Source: an uncultured Clostridia bacterium (GTDB taxonomy: Bacteria > Bacillota > Clostridia > Christensenellales > Aristaeellaceae). Taken from it: DNA of 6,410 bases. The stretch lies in contig CAKUKP010000108.1 in the NCBI GenBank assembly GCA_934663625.1, positions 1-6,410 on the forward strand, in the 5' to 3' direction. Within the stretch, counting starts at the first letter, position 1, and each line of letters opens with the position of its first letter. A program made the translations under genes and the position numbers. The notes beneath the pieces were generated by a model. It did no database searches. It had not been told where the DNA came from and saw only the letters and a program-made list of their open reading frames with translations. Shown in pieces: positions 1 to 6,121 of this stretch.

Positions 1-13
1 CAAATCCCCAAAG

Positions 14-1081
14 CTATTCGAAGGTGGAGAAGGTATAAACGGTCGTTCGATCGTAGATTTCGCCGGGGCGCAGTATGGATTTGCAGCCGATCGTAGACAG
101 ATTCGGTGAATTGGGGCAATCCTGCGCTTCCAGACAGAAGCCCGCGTATCTTCCGTAATGCTTTCCGCCCTTGCCGGAATCGATGTTGGTTCCGTTGGCG
201 GTGTACAACTGAAAGCCCGGCTGATTGGTGCGCATTTCCAGCTTGCGGCCGGTTGCATCGTCCCAGACGGTCACAACCGGCGTATTCAACCCCGCATGGT
301 TCAGCAGGTAGAAATGATCAAAGCCGCCAGTAAAACGCATCTGAGGCGTTTCTGCGCACATTGACAGTCGATCGCCGATTCTGGCGGGCACGTGGAAATC
401 AAACGCCGTATTCTGTACGGCGATCAGATTGCCGTTCGGGATCAGATCGGCATCCGCATCCAGTATGGAATCGGCTTCGATCTGGATCCGATGATCCTGA
501 ATATCATCGGAAGCGCTGCCGCAAAGATTGAAATAGGCGTGATTGGTCAGATTGCACAGGGTCGGTTGGTCGGCTTCCGCCTGATAATGGATCGTCAGCG
601 CGTGGTTATTATCCCACGTATAGGAAACGCGAACGTGCATCGCGCCGGGATAGCCTTCCTCACCATCGGGGCTTACGCGCGAAAAGATCACGCGGTCGTA
701 GTCCGCGCCCTCCTCGCATTCAGCGTGCCATACGCGCGTGCCAAAGCCCGTCGCGCCGCCGTGGATGTGGTGCTTGCCGGCGGCGTTGCGGGGAAGCTGA
801 TATGGAACGCCATCGATTGCGAAACGCCCGCTGCCGATGCGGTTGGCGAACCGGCCGATCGTATCACCCATGCTGCCGTGGGGCTGCAAATAGCGCGTCC
901 AATCATCGAAGCCCAGAACTACATCGTCGATCCTTCCGTATCGGTCCGGTACGGAAATGCCCGTAATGTTCGCGCCGAGATTCATCAAAACGACGCCTGT
1001 GCCATCCTGATTCTGCAAATGATAGCGATATACCCTTTCACCATCGTGGGCTGTGCACAGATATTCCTGACGAATGCTCAT
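14..1081 (-). CDS. galM: Aldose 1-epimerase (mutarotase)
   Basis: This 355-residue protein has the usual length and motifs of GalM, which interconverts alpha and beta anomers of galactose, glucose and related aldoses in the cytoplasm. Visible motifs are GRFANRI (76-82), HIHGG (105-109; H107 is the first active-site His), NLTNHAYFNL (177-186; H181 is the likely general acid), GGFDHFY (252-258, sugar-binding Asp254), QPGFQLYTAN (287-296) and CLEAQDCPNSPN (316-327; E318 is the likely catalytic base). ILRPGEIY (336-343) is the usual C-terminal strand. The two motifs differ slightly from common versions (NHA for NHT, EAQ for ETQ), but the catalytic residues are kept. ATG 1081 follows GAGG at about 8 nt. 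It is the last gene in the window; only 13 bases follow the TAG stop, so any terminator is outside. Its position after an ABC sugar importer suggests that the imported compound, or a sugar released from it, is an aldose. The real substrate may not be galactose. Confidence 0.95.
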   Translation of the reverse strand: MSIRQEYLCTAHDGERVYRYHLQNQDGTGVVLMNLGANITGISVPDRYGRIDDVVLGFDDWTRYLQPHGSMGDTIGRFANRIGSGRFAIDGVPYQLPRNAAGKHHIHGGATGFGTRVWHAECEEGADYDRVIFSRVSPDGEEGYPGAMHVRVSYTWDNNHALTIHYQAEADQPTLCNLTNHAYFNLCGSASDDIQDHRIQIEADSILDADADLIPNGNLIAVQNTAFDFHVPARIGDRLSMCAETPQMRFTGGFDHFYLLNHAGLNTPVVTVWDDATGRKLEMRTNQPGFQLYTANGTNIDSGKGGKHYGRYAGFCLEAQDCPNSPNLSTIGCKSILRPGEIYDRTTVYTFSTFE

Positions 1082-1120
1082 GAATTGACCTCGCTTTTAT
1101 GTTTGATGCCGGTACGCTGC

Positions 1121-1951
1121 CTATTTCAGAATCTGGTTCAGCGATAGGCGGGCGTTGATGATCGATTGATAGGGGAAACGCTTGTAATTCGGCAAAAATT
1201 CCACCGTCGCCCAGCGATCATAGCCGATACGTTTCGCGGCTTCCATCACCTTATCGAATTCCACATCGCCCTCGAACAGATCGACGAACATGCCCAGCCC
1301 CGCCTGTTCGGCGCGGCAATCGCAGAAGTGCAGGCGCTTGATGCGGTGCCCAAGAATATCGATCCACTGATCGGGATAGCCGATGTAGATGATATTGCCC
1401 ACATCGAAATATGCGCCGACGTAATCCGAATCGATTTCATCCAGGAAACGGCACATTTCGATGGGGGAGAGCAGGAACTTGTTCCATACGTTTTCTACGC
1501 CCAGTGCGACATGTGCGGCTTCCGCAACCGGCGCGAGCGCGGCGAGGCGCTTCTGCGCGTTTTCATAAGCGTGATCGTAGCGCACGATTCCGGGTGCAAA
1601 ATTGGTGCCCACCCAGCCGGGAACCACCAGCGTTGCGTCCGCACCCAGCGCCTGCGCGCATTCGATCTGCTTTTTGATGATGTCGCTCGCGTAGGCGGCG
1701 TCGGCTTCATCGTAACCCGCAAGATTGTGCTCCCAAAGGTTCCATGCGCCGATGGAAGAAACCTCCAGCCCCATATCGCCGATCATGGCGCGCAGCTGCT
1801 GCAGCTCCTTATCGGTGGTTTTCATGTTCAGCTGGCCATTTTCGCTCACGCAAAGCTCTACGCCGTCGTAACCGGCGGCCTTGCTCTGTTCACACGCTTC
1901 GCGGATGTCCACATCCTGACCGAACGTATAAAAGCTAACCGATGTTTTCAT
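1121..1951 (-). CDS. Sugar phosphate isomerase/epimerase, xylose isomerase-like TIM barrel
   Basis: This 276-residue cytoplasmic enzyme is of the family containing D-tagatose 3-epimerase, hydroxypyruvate isomerase, L-ribulose-5-phosphate 3-epimerase (UlaE) and inosose enzymes. The first strand (SVSFYTFG, 4-11) and AGYDGVELCV (26-35) are the usual barrel opening. The expected metal ligands can be placed as E153 (GVENVWNKF), D183 (AYFDVGNI), H208 (RLHFCDCR) and E251 (ATVEFLP), with spacing close to the tagatose-epimerase group. EGDVEF (227-232) matches the conserved GEGDxDF loop. All four ligands are present, so it should be an active divalent-metal enzyme moving a carbonyl or inverting a hydroxyl on a sugar. 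Whether the substrate is free or phosphorylated cannot be told. It follows the permease gene by 75 nt, across a terminator-like hairpin, and precedes galM by 39 nt, so these two enzymes may form a separately tuned tail of the operon. Confidence 0.92.
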   Translation of the reverse strand: MKTSVSFYTFGQDVDIREACEQSKAAGYDGVELCVSENGQLNMKTTDKELQQLRAMIGDMGLEVSSIGAWNLWEHNLAGYDEADAAYASDIIKKQIECAQALGADATLVVPGWVGTNFAPGIVRYDHAYENAQKRLAALAPVAEAAHVALGVENVWNKFLLSPIEMCRFLDEIDSDYVGAYFDVGNIIYIGYPDQWIDILGHRIKRLHFCDCRAEQAGLGMFVDLFEGDVEFDKVMEAAKRIGYDRWATVEFLPNYKRFPYQSIINARLSLNQILK

Positions 1952-1958
1952 AATCAAT

Positions 1959-1963
1959 CCTCC
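1959..1963 (-). promoter_or_regulatory. Shine-Dalgarno site that fixes the start of the second isomerase gene
   Basis: GGAGG lies 7 nt before the ATG at 1949-1951. A longer in-frame reading from the ATG at 1991-1993 would add 14 residues, but that ATG sits in the terminator hairpin, has no ribosome-binding site before it, and the added residues do not resemble a barrel start. The start at 1951 gives MKTSVSFYTFG, a normal first strand. Confidence 0.85.
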
Positions 1964-1972
1964 AATCGTTTT

Positions 1973-2010
1973 GAAAAAGATACCTCTGTTCATTGCGGCG
2001 AACAGAGGTA
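1973..2010 (-). terminator. Intrinsic terminator-like hairpin between permease and second isomerase genes
   Basis: A perfect 11-bp inverted repeat (1981-1991 and 2000-2010; arms TACCTCTGTTC and GAACAGAGGTA) has an 8-nt loop. On the minus strand it is followed directly by TCTTTTTC. It starts 16 nt after the permease stop codon. The stem has only 5 GC pairs of 11, so termination may be partial. The next gene begins only 22 nt after the U-run, leaving no room for a separate promoter, so readthrough probably supplies the two downstream genes at a lower level. On the plus strand the repeat is followed by AGAATAATCC and would not terminate. Confidence 0.68.
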
Positions 2011-2026
2011 AGAATAATCCGTTTGA

Positions 2027-3442
2027 TCAGTTCTTCTTGCGAAGGTTGCTGATGTTGGAAAGCACAACCGCGCCGACGATGATCGCGCCGGAAATGACCA
2101 CCTTCACGTAAGCGTCTACGCCCAGAATATCCAGCGCATTGGAAATGATGCCCGTCAGCAGGCAGCCCAGGAACGCGCCGAATACGGTGCCGCGTCCGCC
2201 CTCGAAGGTTACGCCGCCGATGATCGCCGCGACCAGCGCATCGGTTTCATAACCGTCGCCCGCCGTTGCGGTGATGGAGTCCAGGCGCGCGCCGAGAATC
2301 AGCGCAGCTACGGTTACGATCAGACCGCCGATGGCGTAGGTGGCGATCTTATATGCGTCTACGTTGATGCCGGAAAGATAGGCGTTCTTTTCGTTGCCGC
2401 CGATGGCGACGATGCGGCGGCCGAACTTCGTCTTATTCAGAATCAGATACATCAGCAGCACGATCGCGATCATGAAGATAACCATCAGGGGCACGAAGTT
2501 GTACAACTGAATCTTGCGCATGAAGTCCAGCTGCTTCTTAAACTGCAGGAAGGAGCCGCCGCAGATCAGCAGCGCGATGCCGTAGAAGATTTTGCCGGTG
2601 CCCAGCGTGATGATCAGCGGGATGCAATGCGTCTTGGAAATGATCAGACCATTGAACAGGCCGCACAGAATGCCCACGCCCATGCCGCCCAGAATGGCGA
2701 TAAACAGCGGCTGGCCGTTCATCAGCAGTGTGGCGACCACAACGCCGATCAGCGCCATCATGTTGCCCATGGAAAGATCGATGCCGCCGGAGATCAGCAG
2801 CATGGCCTGCACCATCGTCAGAATGCCCAGAACGGAAATCTGCTGGAAGATGGCGATTACGTTGGTCAGCTTTACAAACTTCGGGTTGATGCAGCCTACG
2901 ACCACCACCAGCGCCACGATTACCAGCACCAGCAGCACGCGCTGATCCTTCAAAAGCGCCTGCAAACGGCTGCGGTGCGCGCCGCCCTTCTGCATGGCGG
3001 GCTTTTTGCGCATGGTCAGCAGCATTATGATCGATGCGCCGATCATCACGAGCGATACGATCAGCAGCGGCGTCCACGCCTTTGCCAGCGCATGGGTAAA
3101 CCCATCCTCGGTTGCGTTCGCGGCGTATTCTGCGGCTTCCGATTTGATCTGTTCGATCTCCGCTTCGTCCTTTACCTTGGAAAATTTCTTGTAGCCGTGA
3201 TTTACGGCGATGGTATCCTGCGCGGCGAGTACGCGCGCGGCGGCCATAACCTCATCCGCCTTCGCTTCATCATCGATGGCGGCATAGGATTCAAATCCGG
3301 CGTCCGTCGCGATGCTGTCCACATATTCCGCTACGGCGTTCCAGTTGGAGCGCTCCACGGATTCGCCGATGGTCGCCAATACAAATACAACAATGCCCAG
3401 CAGCAAAAGCACCGTGCGCAAAGTTTTCATGCCCTTGTTCAT
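2027..3442 (-). CDS. Sugar ABC transporter permease (CUT2, RbsC-like) with an N-terminal extracytoplasmic extension
   Basis: The last 305 or so residues (about 167-471) are a normal BPD_transp_2 permease: several hydrophobic segments, the GGIDLSMGN motif (219-227), IPLIITLGT (274-282), and GGVTFEGGRGTVFGAFLG (409-426), the conserved loop expected to meet the ATPase. Before this core there is extra sequence: a membrane segment (about 7-24), about 100 polar residues rich in Ala, Glu and Asp (25-124), a second membrane segment (125-143), and a basic linker (RKKPAMQKGG and onward, 145-167). By the positive-inside rule the polar part faces outward, and the even number of added segments keeps the core orientation. 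Family members are usually about 310-350 residues; this one is 471. ATG 3442 follows GGAAGGG at a 7-nt gap; Met5 is an alternative start but would not remove the extension. The extension is in frame and uninterrupted. Its function is unknown; docking of the binding protein or ligand sensing are possibilities. Confidence 0.95.
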   Translation of the reverse strand: MNKGMKTLRTVLLLLGIVVFVLATIGESVERSNWNAVAEYVDSIATDAGFESYAAIDDEAKADEVMAAARVLAAQDTIAVNHGYKKFSKVKDEAEIEQIKSEAAEYAANATEDGFTHALAKAWTPLLIVSLVMIGASIIMLLTMRKKPAMQKGGAHRSRLQALLKDQRVLLVLVIVALVVVVGCINPKFVKLTNVIAIFQQISVLGILTMVQAMLLISGGIDLSMGNMMALIGVVVATLLMNGQPLFIAILGGMGVGILCGLFNGLIISKTHCIPLIITLGTGKIFYGIALLICGGSFLQFKKQLDFMRKIQLYNFVPLMVIFMIAIVLLMYLILNKTKFGRRIVAIGGNEKNAYLSGINVDAYKIATYAIGGLIVTVAALILGARLDSITATAGDGYETDALVAAIIGGVTFEGGRGTVFGAFLGCLLTGIISNALDILGVDAYVKVVISGAIIVGAVVLSNISNLRKKN

Positions 3443-3463
3443 TCGTAATCCCTTCCTTTTCGG

Positions 3464-4981
3464 TTATTCTACGCCCAGCGCCTCGCGAATGATGGTCTGT
3501 TCGTTGATGTTTTCTCCGGTCAGTTCGCATTTGATGTGCCCATTGCGCACGACCAGCACGCGATCGCTCATGGAAATCATTTCCGGCATATCGGAGGATA
3601 CCATGATGATGCAATTGCCCGCCTGCGTAAGCAGCGTCATCTGCTTGTAGAATTCCGCCTTGGCGTTTACGTCGATGCCGCGCGTTGGCTCATCAAAGAT
3701 GTAAACGGATTGCTTCGCAAACAGCCATTTGCCCAGAACCACCTTCTGCTGATTGCCGCCGGACAGGTTGATCACCTGCTGCTGCAGGGTAGGGGTCTTG
3801 ACCTTCAGGCGATGCACGATGTCCTGCACATCATCGGCATAATCGTTGTAATTGTAGAATACGCCCGGCTTGATCTGGTTGCGCTGCTGAAGTCCCACGA
3901 TCAGCGCGTTTTCCAGCACGCTCGCGTTCAGATTCAGCCCCAGCCGCTGCCGATCCTCGGTGATGTGGGCGATGCCGGCCTCGATGCCGTCGCGCGGATT
4001 GCGAATCGTAAGCTTCTTGCCGTTTAAGTACATATCGCCGCTGTAGCGCGGATCCGCGCCGGAAATCGCGCGCACGATTTCGGTTCTGCCGGAACCCACC
4101 ATGCCGGAAAGCCCCACGATTTCGCCCTTACGCACGGAAAAACTCACGCTCGGACTGTCCTTGGTCAGCTTGAGATCCCGAACCTCGAACATCACATCCC
4201 CGATTTCGCTCGCTTCCTTTTGATAGAACATATCTACGGGACGACCCACCATATCCTTGGTGATCACATCCAGCGACATATCGCGATTCGAATTATCGTA
4301 GGTGTTGATTACGCTGCCATCGCGGATTACGGTGATTCGATCCGCGATCTGCACCACTTCCTTAAGAAAGTGCGAAATGTAGATCACGCTGATGCCGTGG
4401 CTGGTAATATTGCGCACCAGCTCCAGTACCTTGCCCGCGTCCTCTACGTTGAACATGGAAGTCGGTTCATCCATGATCAGAATTTTGCTTTCGTTCATCA
4501 GCGCCTTCAGAATCTTCACGAACTGCTGATCGGACACCGACATTTTTTCTATCGTCTGAAGCGGATCGATATCGATCTTATAATGATCCATCAGATCGCG
4601 AACGCGCTGATACATCGCGTCGAAATCGATAATTCCGCCAAATTTCGTAATCTCTTTGCCGACGAAAATGTTTTCGATGGCGTTGGTGGTGGGCACAAGA
4701 TCGTTTTCCTGATAAACGATTTCAATGCCCAGGCTCTTGGAGAGCGCCGGATTTAAGCTTTTGTATTCATGACCATCGAATACGATGGTGCCCTCGGTCG
4801 GCTTATATGCGCCGGAGAGGATCTTCATCAGCGTGCTCTTGCCCGCGCCGTTTTCGCCCACCAGACAATGGCATTCGCCCTTATACACATCGAACGAAAG
4901 GTTGGAAAGCGCGCGCACGCCGGGGAATTCCTTTACGATTCCCCGCATTTCAAGAATGGGCGTTCCACGATTTTCTGACAT
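3464..4981 (-). CDS. Sugar ABC transporter ATP-binding protein, two-domain CUT2 type (RbsA/MglA/XylG-like)
   Basis: This 505-residue tandem ATPase powers sugar import on the cytoplasmic face. Domain 1 (about 8-245) has Walker A GENGAGKST (42-50), Q-loop Q91, a degenerate signature MSVSDQQ (147-153), Walker B ILIMDEPT (167-174) and H-loop H204. Domain 2 (about 263-500) has an altered Walker A GMVGSGRTE (293-301, Arg for the usual Lys), an intact signature LSGGNQQ (406-412), Walker B VYIFDEPT (426-433) and SSD (462-464) in place of the H-loop His. So one composite ATP site (domain 1 Walker motifs with domain 2 signature) is complete and the other is degenerate; this asymmetry is normal for the RbsA group. 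ATG 4981 follows AGGGTG with a 7-nt gap. The permease gene starts 21 nt after the stop, consistent with co-transcription. Substrate specificity comes from the binding protein and permease, so no rbsA/mglA/xylG symbol is given. Confidence 0.97.
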   Translation of the reverse strand: MSENRGTPILEMRGIVKEFPGVRALSNLSFDVYKGECHCLVGENGAGKSTLMKILSGAYKPTEGTIVFDGHEYKSLNPALSKSLGIEIVYQENDLVPTTNAIENIFVGKEITKFGGIIDFDAMYQRVRDLMDHYKIDIDPLQTIEKMSVSDQQFVKILKALMNESKILIMDEPTSMFNVEDAGKVLELVRNITSHGISVIYISHFLKEVVQIADRITVIRDGSVINTYDNSNRDMSLDVITKDMVGRPVDMFYQKEASEIGDVMFEVRDLKLTKDSPSVSFSVRKGEIVGLSGMVGSGRTEIVRAISGADPRYSGDMYLNGKKLTIRNPRDGIEAGIAHITEDRQRLGLNLNASVLENALIVGLQQRNQIKPGVFYNYNDYADDVQDIVHRLKVKTPTLQQQVINLSGGNQQKVVLGKWLFAKQSVYIFDEPTRGIDVNAKAEFYKQMTLLTQAGNCIIMVSSDMPEMISMSDRVLVVRNGHIKCELTGENINEQTIIREALGVE

Positions 4982-5039
4982 AACAAATCACCCTGTACAA
5001 AGAATTGCCGACGTACCCTTAAAGAGTTCGTCAAGCGAA

Positions 5040-5075
5040 TGGCAAAGCCATCGGTAAAAGCCGATGACTTTGCCA
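5040..5075 (-). other. Intercistronic stem-loop after the binding-protein gene
   Basis: Two 15-nt arms (5040-5054 and 5061-5075) enclose a 6-nt loop. On the plus strand they match except for one C/A position. In minus-strand RNA that position is a U-G pair, so the whole 15-bp stem can form without interruption. It begins 13 nt after the binding-protein stop codon and about 58 nt before the ATPase start. The downstream sequence (UUCGCUUGACGAAC) lacks a U-run, so a plain intrinsic terminator is unlikely. A 3' barrier that stabilises the binding-protein message and leaves the ATPase and permease less expressed is a known arrangement in ABC operons, such as the malE-malF repeats of E. coli. That role is inferred here. 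Confidence 0.65.
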
Positions 5076-5088
5076 GAAGAATTTGGAA

Positions 5089-6063
5089 TTATTCGCCGTA
5101 TACGTAGTTGTATGCAGCCTCGTAATCCGCCCAGTCGATCCACTCGCCCAGATCTTCACCGGATACCGGGATTACGGGCAGGCTCTGGAACTTCGCCTCG
5201 GGAACGATGCCTTCGGTGACATAATCGTGCAGATTCTTGAAGGTCTGAATACCCTGGATGGATACGGGCGCGGTCATGTTCGCGGCTTCGATGCCATCTT
5301 CCAGGAACGCATAAGCGTCGGGAGATCCGCCGGTGGAAACGATCGGCAGATCCAGACCGGCTTCTTCACAGGCCTGATAGCAGCCCTGCGCCAGCTGATC
5401 GTTGTTGGCGAAGATGCAGTTGAACTCGGTGCCGGAGTTGATGAAGTTGGTGGTCAGATTCAGACCGTCTTCGGTGGACCATGCATCGGAGTTCAGCAGA
5501 CCGACCAGTTCGATGGAATCGGCATAATCCGCCAGTGCCTTGTCAACGCCTTCCTTGTAGGCTTCGAACACGCCGCCGCCCACTGCGCCCGCGCAGTAGA
5601 ACACCTTTGCGTCCTCTACGTTTTCAGCCAGCCACTTGATCGCGGCATAGCCGATATCGCCGTACACGCAGCCAACCGCCGCGATGTATTCATCTTCATC
5701 GGCAACGGAAGCCACATCGATGTTTTCAACGGTGATCGGGATGCCCGCTTCGTTGGCCATCGTGATCAGCTGTGCAGCCTGTTCGGGGGAGATGGGGAAG
5801 ATGGAAATGCCGTCTACCTCAGCCTGGATCAGGGTTTCCATTGCGGATACGGACTGTGCGATGTCGTTGCCGGCATCCAGAACCATAACCTCAACGCCGT
5901 TCTGTTCCGCGGCATATTCGAATGCCTTGGAGGAATACTCGTTCCAGATGTCGGACATCTGATAGGCGATGTAGCCGTAGGTGAGGGTGTCTTCTGCCAC
6001 GGCGATGCTCAGGGAAGCCAGAGCAACGACGAGGACAACCATGATGGCAAGCAGTTTCTTCAT
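5089..6063 (-). CDS. Sugar ABC transporter substrate-binding protein (CUT2, ribose/galactose-type)
   Basis: This 324-residue extracytoplasmic solute-binding protein has the size and layout of the Peripla_BP_4 (RbsB/MglB-like) family. The ATG follows AGGAGG (6073-6078) with a 9-nt gap. Residues 1-23 form a signal peptide: KK, then a hydrophobic core, then AVA before E24, the likely signal peptidase I site. There is no cysteine there, so it is not a typical lipoprotein. The mature protein opens with TLTYGYIAYQMSD, the usual first strand and ligand loop. It continues with a segment typical of the first lobe (VDGISIFPISPE, 83-93) and ends with the second-lobe signature FANNDQLAQG (218-227) and STGGSPDAYAFLEDG (243-257). 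It should capture a monosaccharide or small polyol and deliver it to the permease encoded downstream. The ligand cannot be read from sequence. It is the first transporter gene, separated from the ATPase gene by 107 nt holding a strong stem-loop. Confidence 0.95.
   Translation of the reverse strand: MKKLLAIMVVLVVALASLSIAVAEDTLTYGYIAYQMSDIWNEYSSKAFEYAAEQNGVEVMVLDAGNDIAQSVSAMETLIQAEVDGISIFPISPEQAAQLITMANEAGIPITVENIDVASVADEDEYIAAVGCVYGDIGYAAIKWLAENVEDAKVFYCAGAVGGGVFEAYKEGVDKALADYADSIELVGLLNSDAWSTEDGLNLTTNFINSGTEFNCIFANNDQLAQGCYQACEEAGLDLPIVSTGGSPDAYAFLEDGIEAANMTAPVSIQGIQTFKNLHDYVTEGIVPEAKFQSLPVIPVSGEDLGEWIDWADYEAAYNYVYGE
5995..6063 (-). other. Signal peptide of the binding protein, signal peptidase I type
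   Basis: Residues 1-23 comprise a basic start (MKK), a run of hydrophobic residues, and ASLSIAVA followed by EDT. The AxA motif fits signal peptidase I cleavage between A23 and E24. No L-x-x-C lipobox is present anywhere in the first 40 residues; the first cysteine is residue 132. Confidence 0.8.
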
Positions 6064-6091
6064 TGGGTGTTACCTCCTGTTTATTTATGTC

Positions 6092-6107
6092 AGCGGCTTG
6101 CGCCGCT
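6092..6107 (-). other. Short GC-rich hairpin with GCAA tetraloop between two genes
   Basis: The minus-strand RNA reads AGCGGC-GCAA-GCCGCU: a perfect 6-bp stem closed by a GNRA-type tetraloop. It lies 14 nt after the stop of the upstream isomerase and about 14 nt before the AGGAGG site of the binding-protein gene. It is followed by GACATAAATAAAC, with no U-run, so it does not look like an intrinsic terminator. It could mark an RNA processing or stability boundary, or limit 3' exonuclease decay. The hairpin is seen directly; its role is inferred. Confidence 0.4.
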
Positions 6108-6121
6108 TAACAACATGTGAA

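Noticed and set aside
392..1147. A 251-codon plus-strand open frame opposite galM.
   Set aside because: Antisense shadow: the minus strand has all the GalM catalytic motifs, while the plus-strand protein matches nothing and has no convincing ribosome-binding site.
1952..1993. A 14-residue N-terminal extension of the second isomerase, starting at the ATG in 1991-1993.
   Set aside because: That ATG has no Shine-Dalgarno site and lies inside the hairpin; GGAGG at 7 nt supports the start at 1951.
1166..2011. A 281-codon plus-strand open frame opposite the second isomerase gene.
   Set aside because: Antisense shadow of a gene with all four metal ligands; its end runs through the terminator-like hairpin.
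2627..3448. Plus-strand open frame (273 codons) and minus-strand frame at 2538-3077 within the permease gene.
   Set aside because: Both are other-frame readings of the permease, with His/Gln/Arg-rich low-complexity composition and no domain.
3291..3614. A 107-codon minus-strand frame bridging the ATPase end and the permease start.
   Set aside because: It overlaps two well-supported genes in another frame and has no recognisable features or ribosome-binding site.
3464..4981. Degenerate Walker A in ATPase domain 2 and degenerate signature in domain 1 as signs of a damaged gene.
   Set aside because: This asymmetric pattern is normal for RbsA/MglA-type tandem ATPases, and the reading frame is intact at full length.
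4990..5036. A possible promoter before the ATPase gene, based on TTGACG on the minus strand just after the 15-bp stem-loop.
   Set aside because: No TATAAT-like hexamer occurs 16-18 nt downstream (TCGGCA or its neighbours), so the -35 match alone is not enough.
5083..6120. A 345-codon open frame on the plus strand opposite the binding-protein gene.
   Set aside because: It mirrors a clearly recognised protein on the minus strand and shows no family motif. Open antisense frames are expected when the coding strand rarely uses TTA, CTA and TCA codons, as here.
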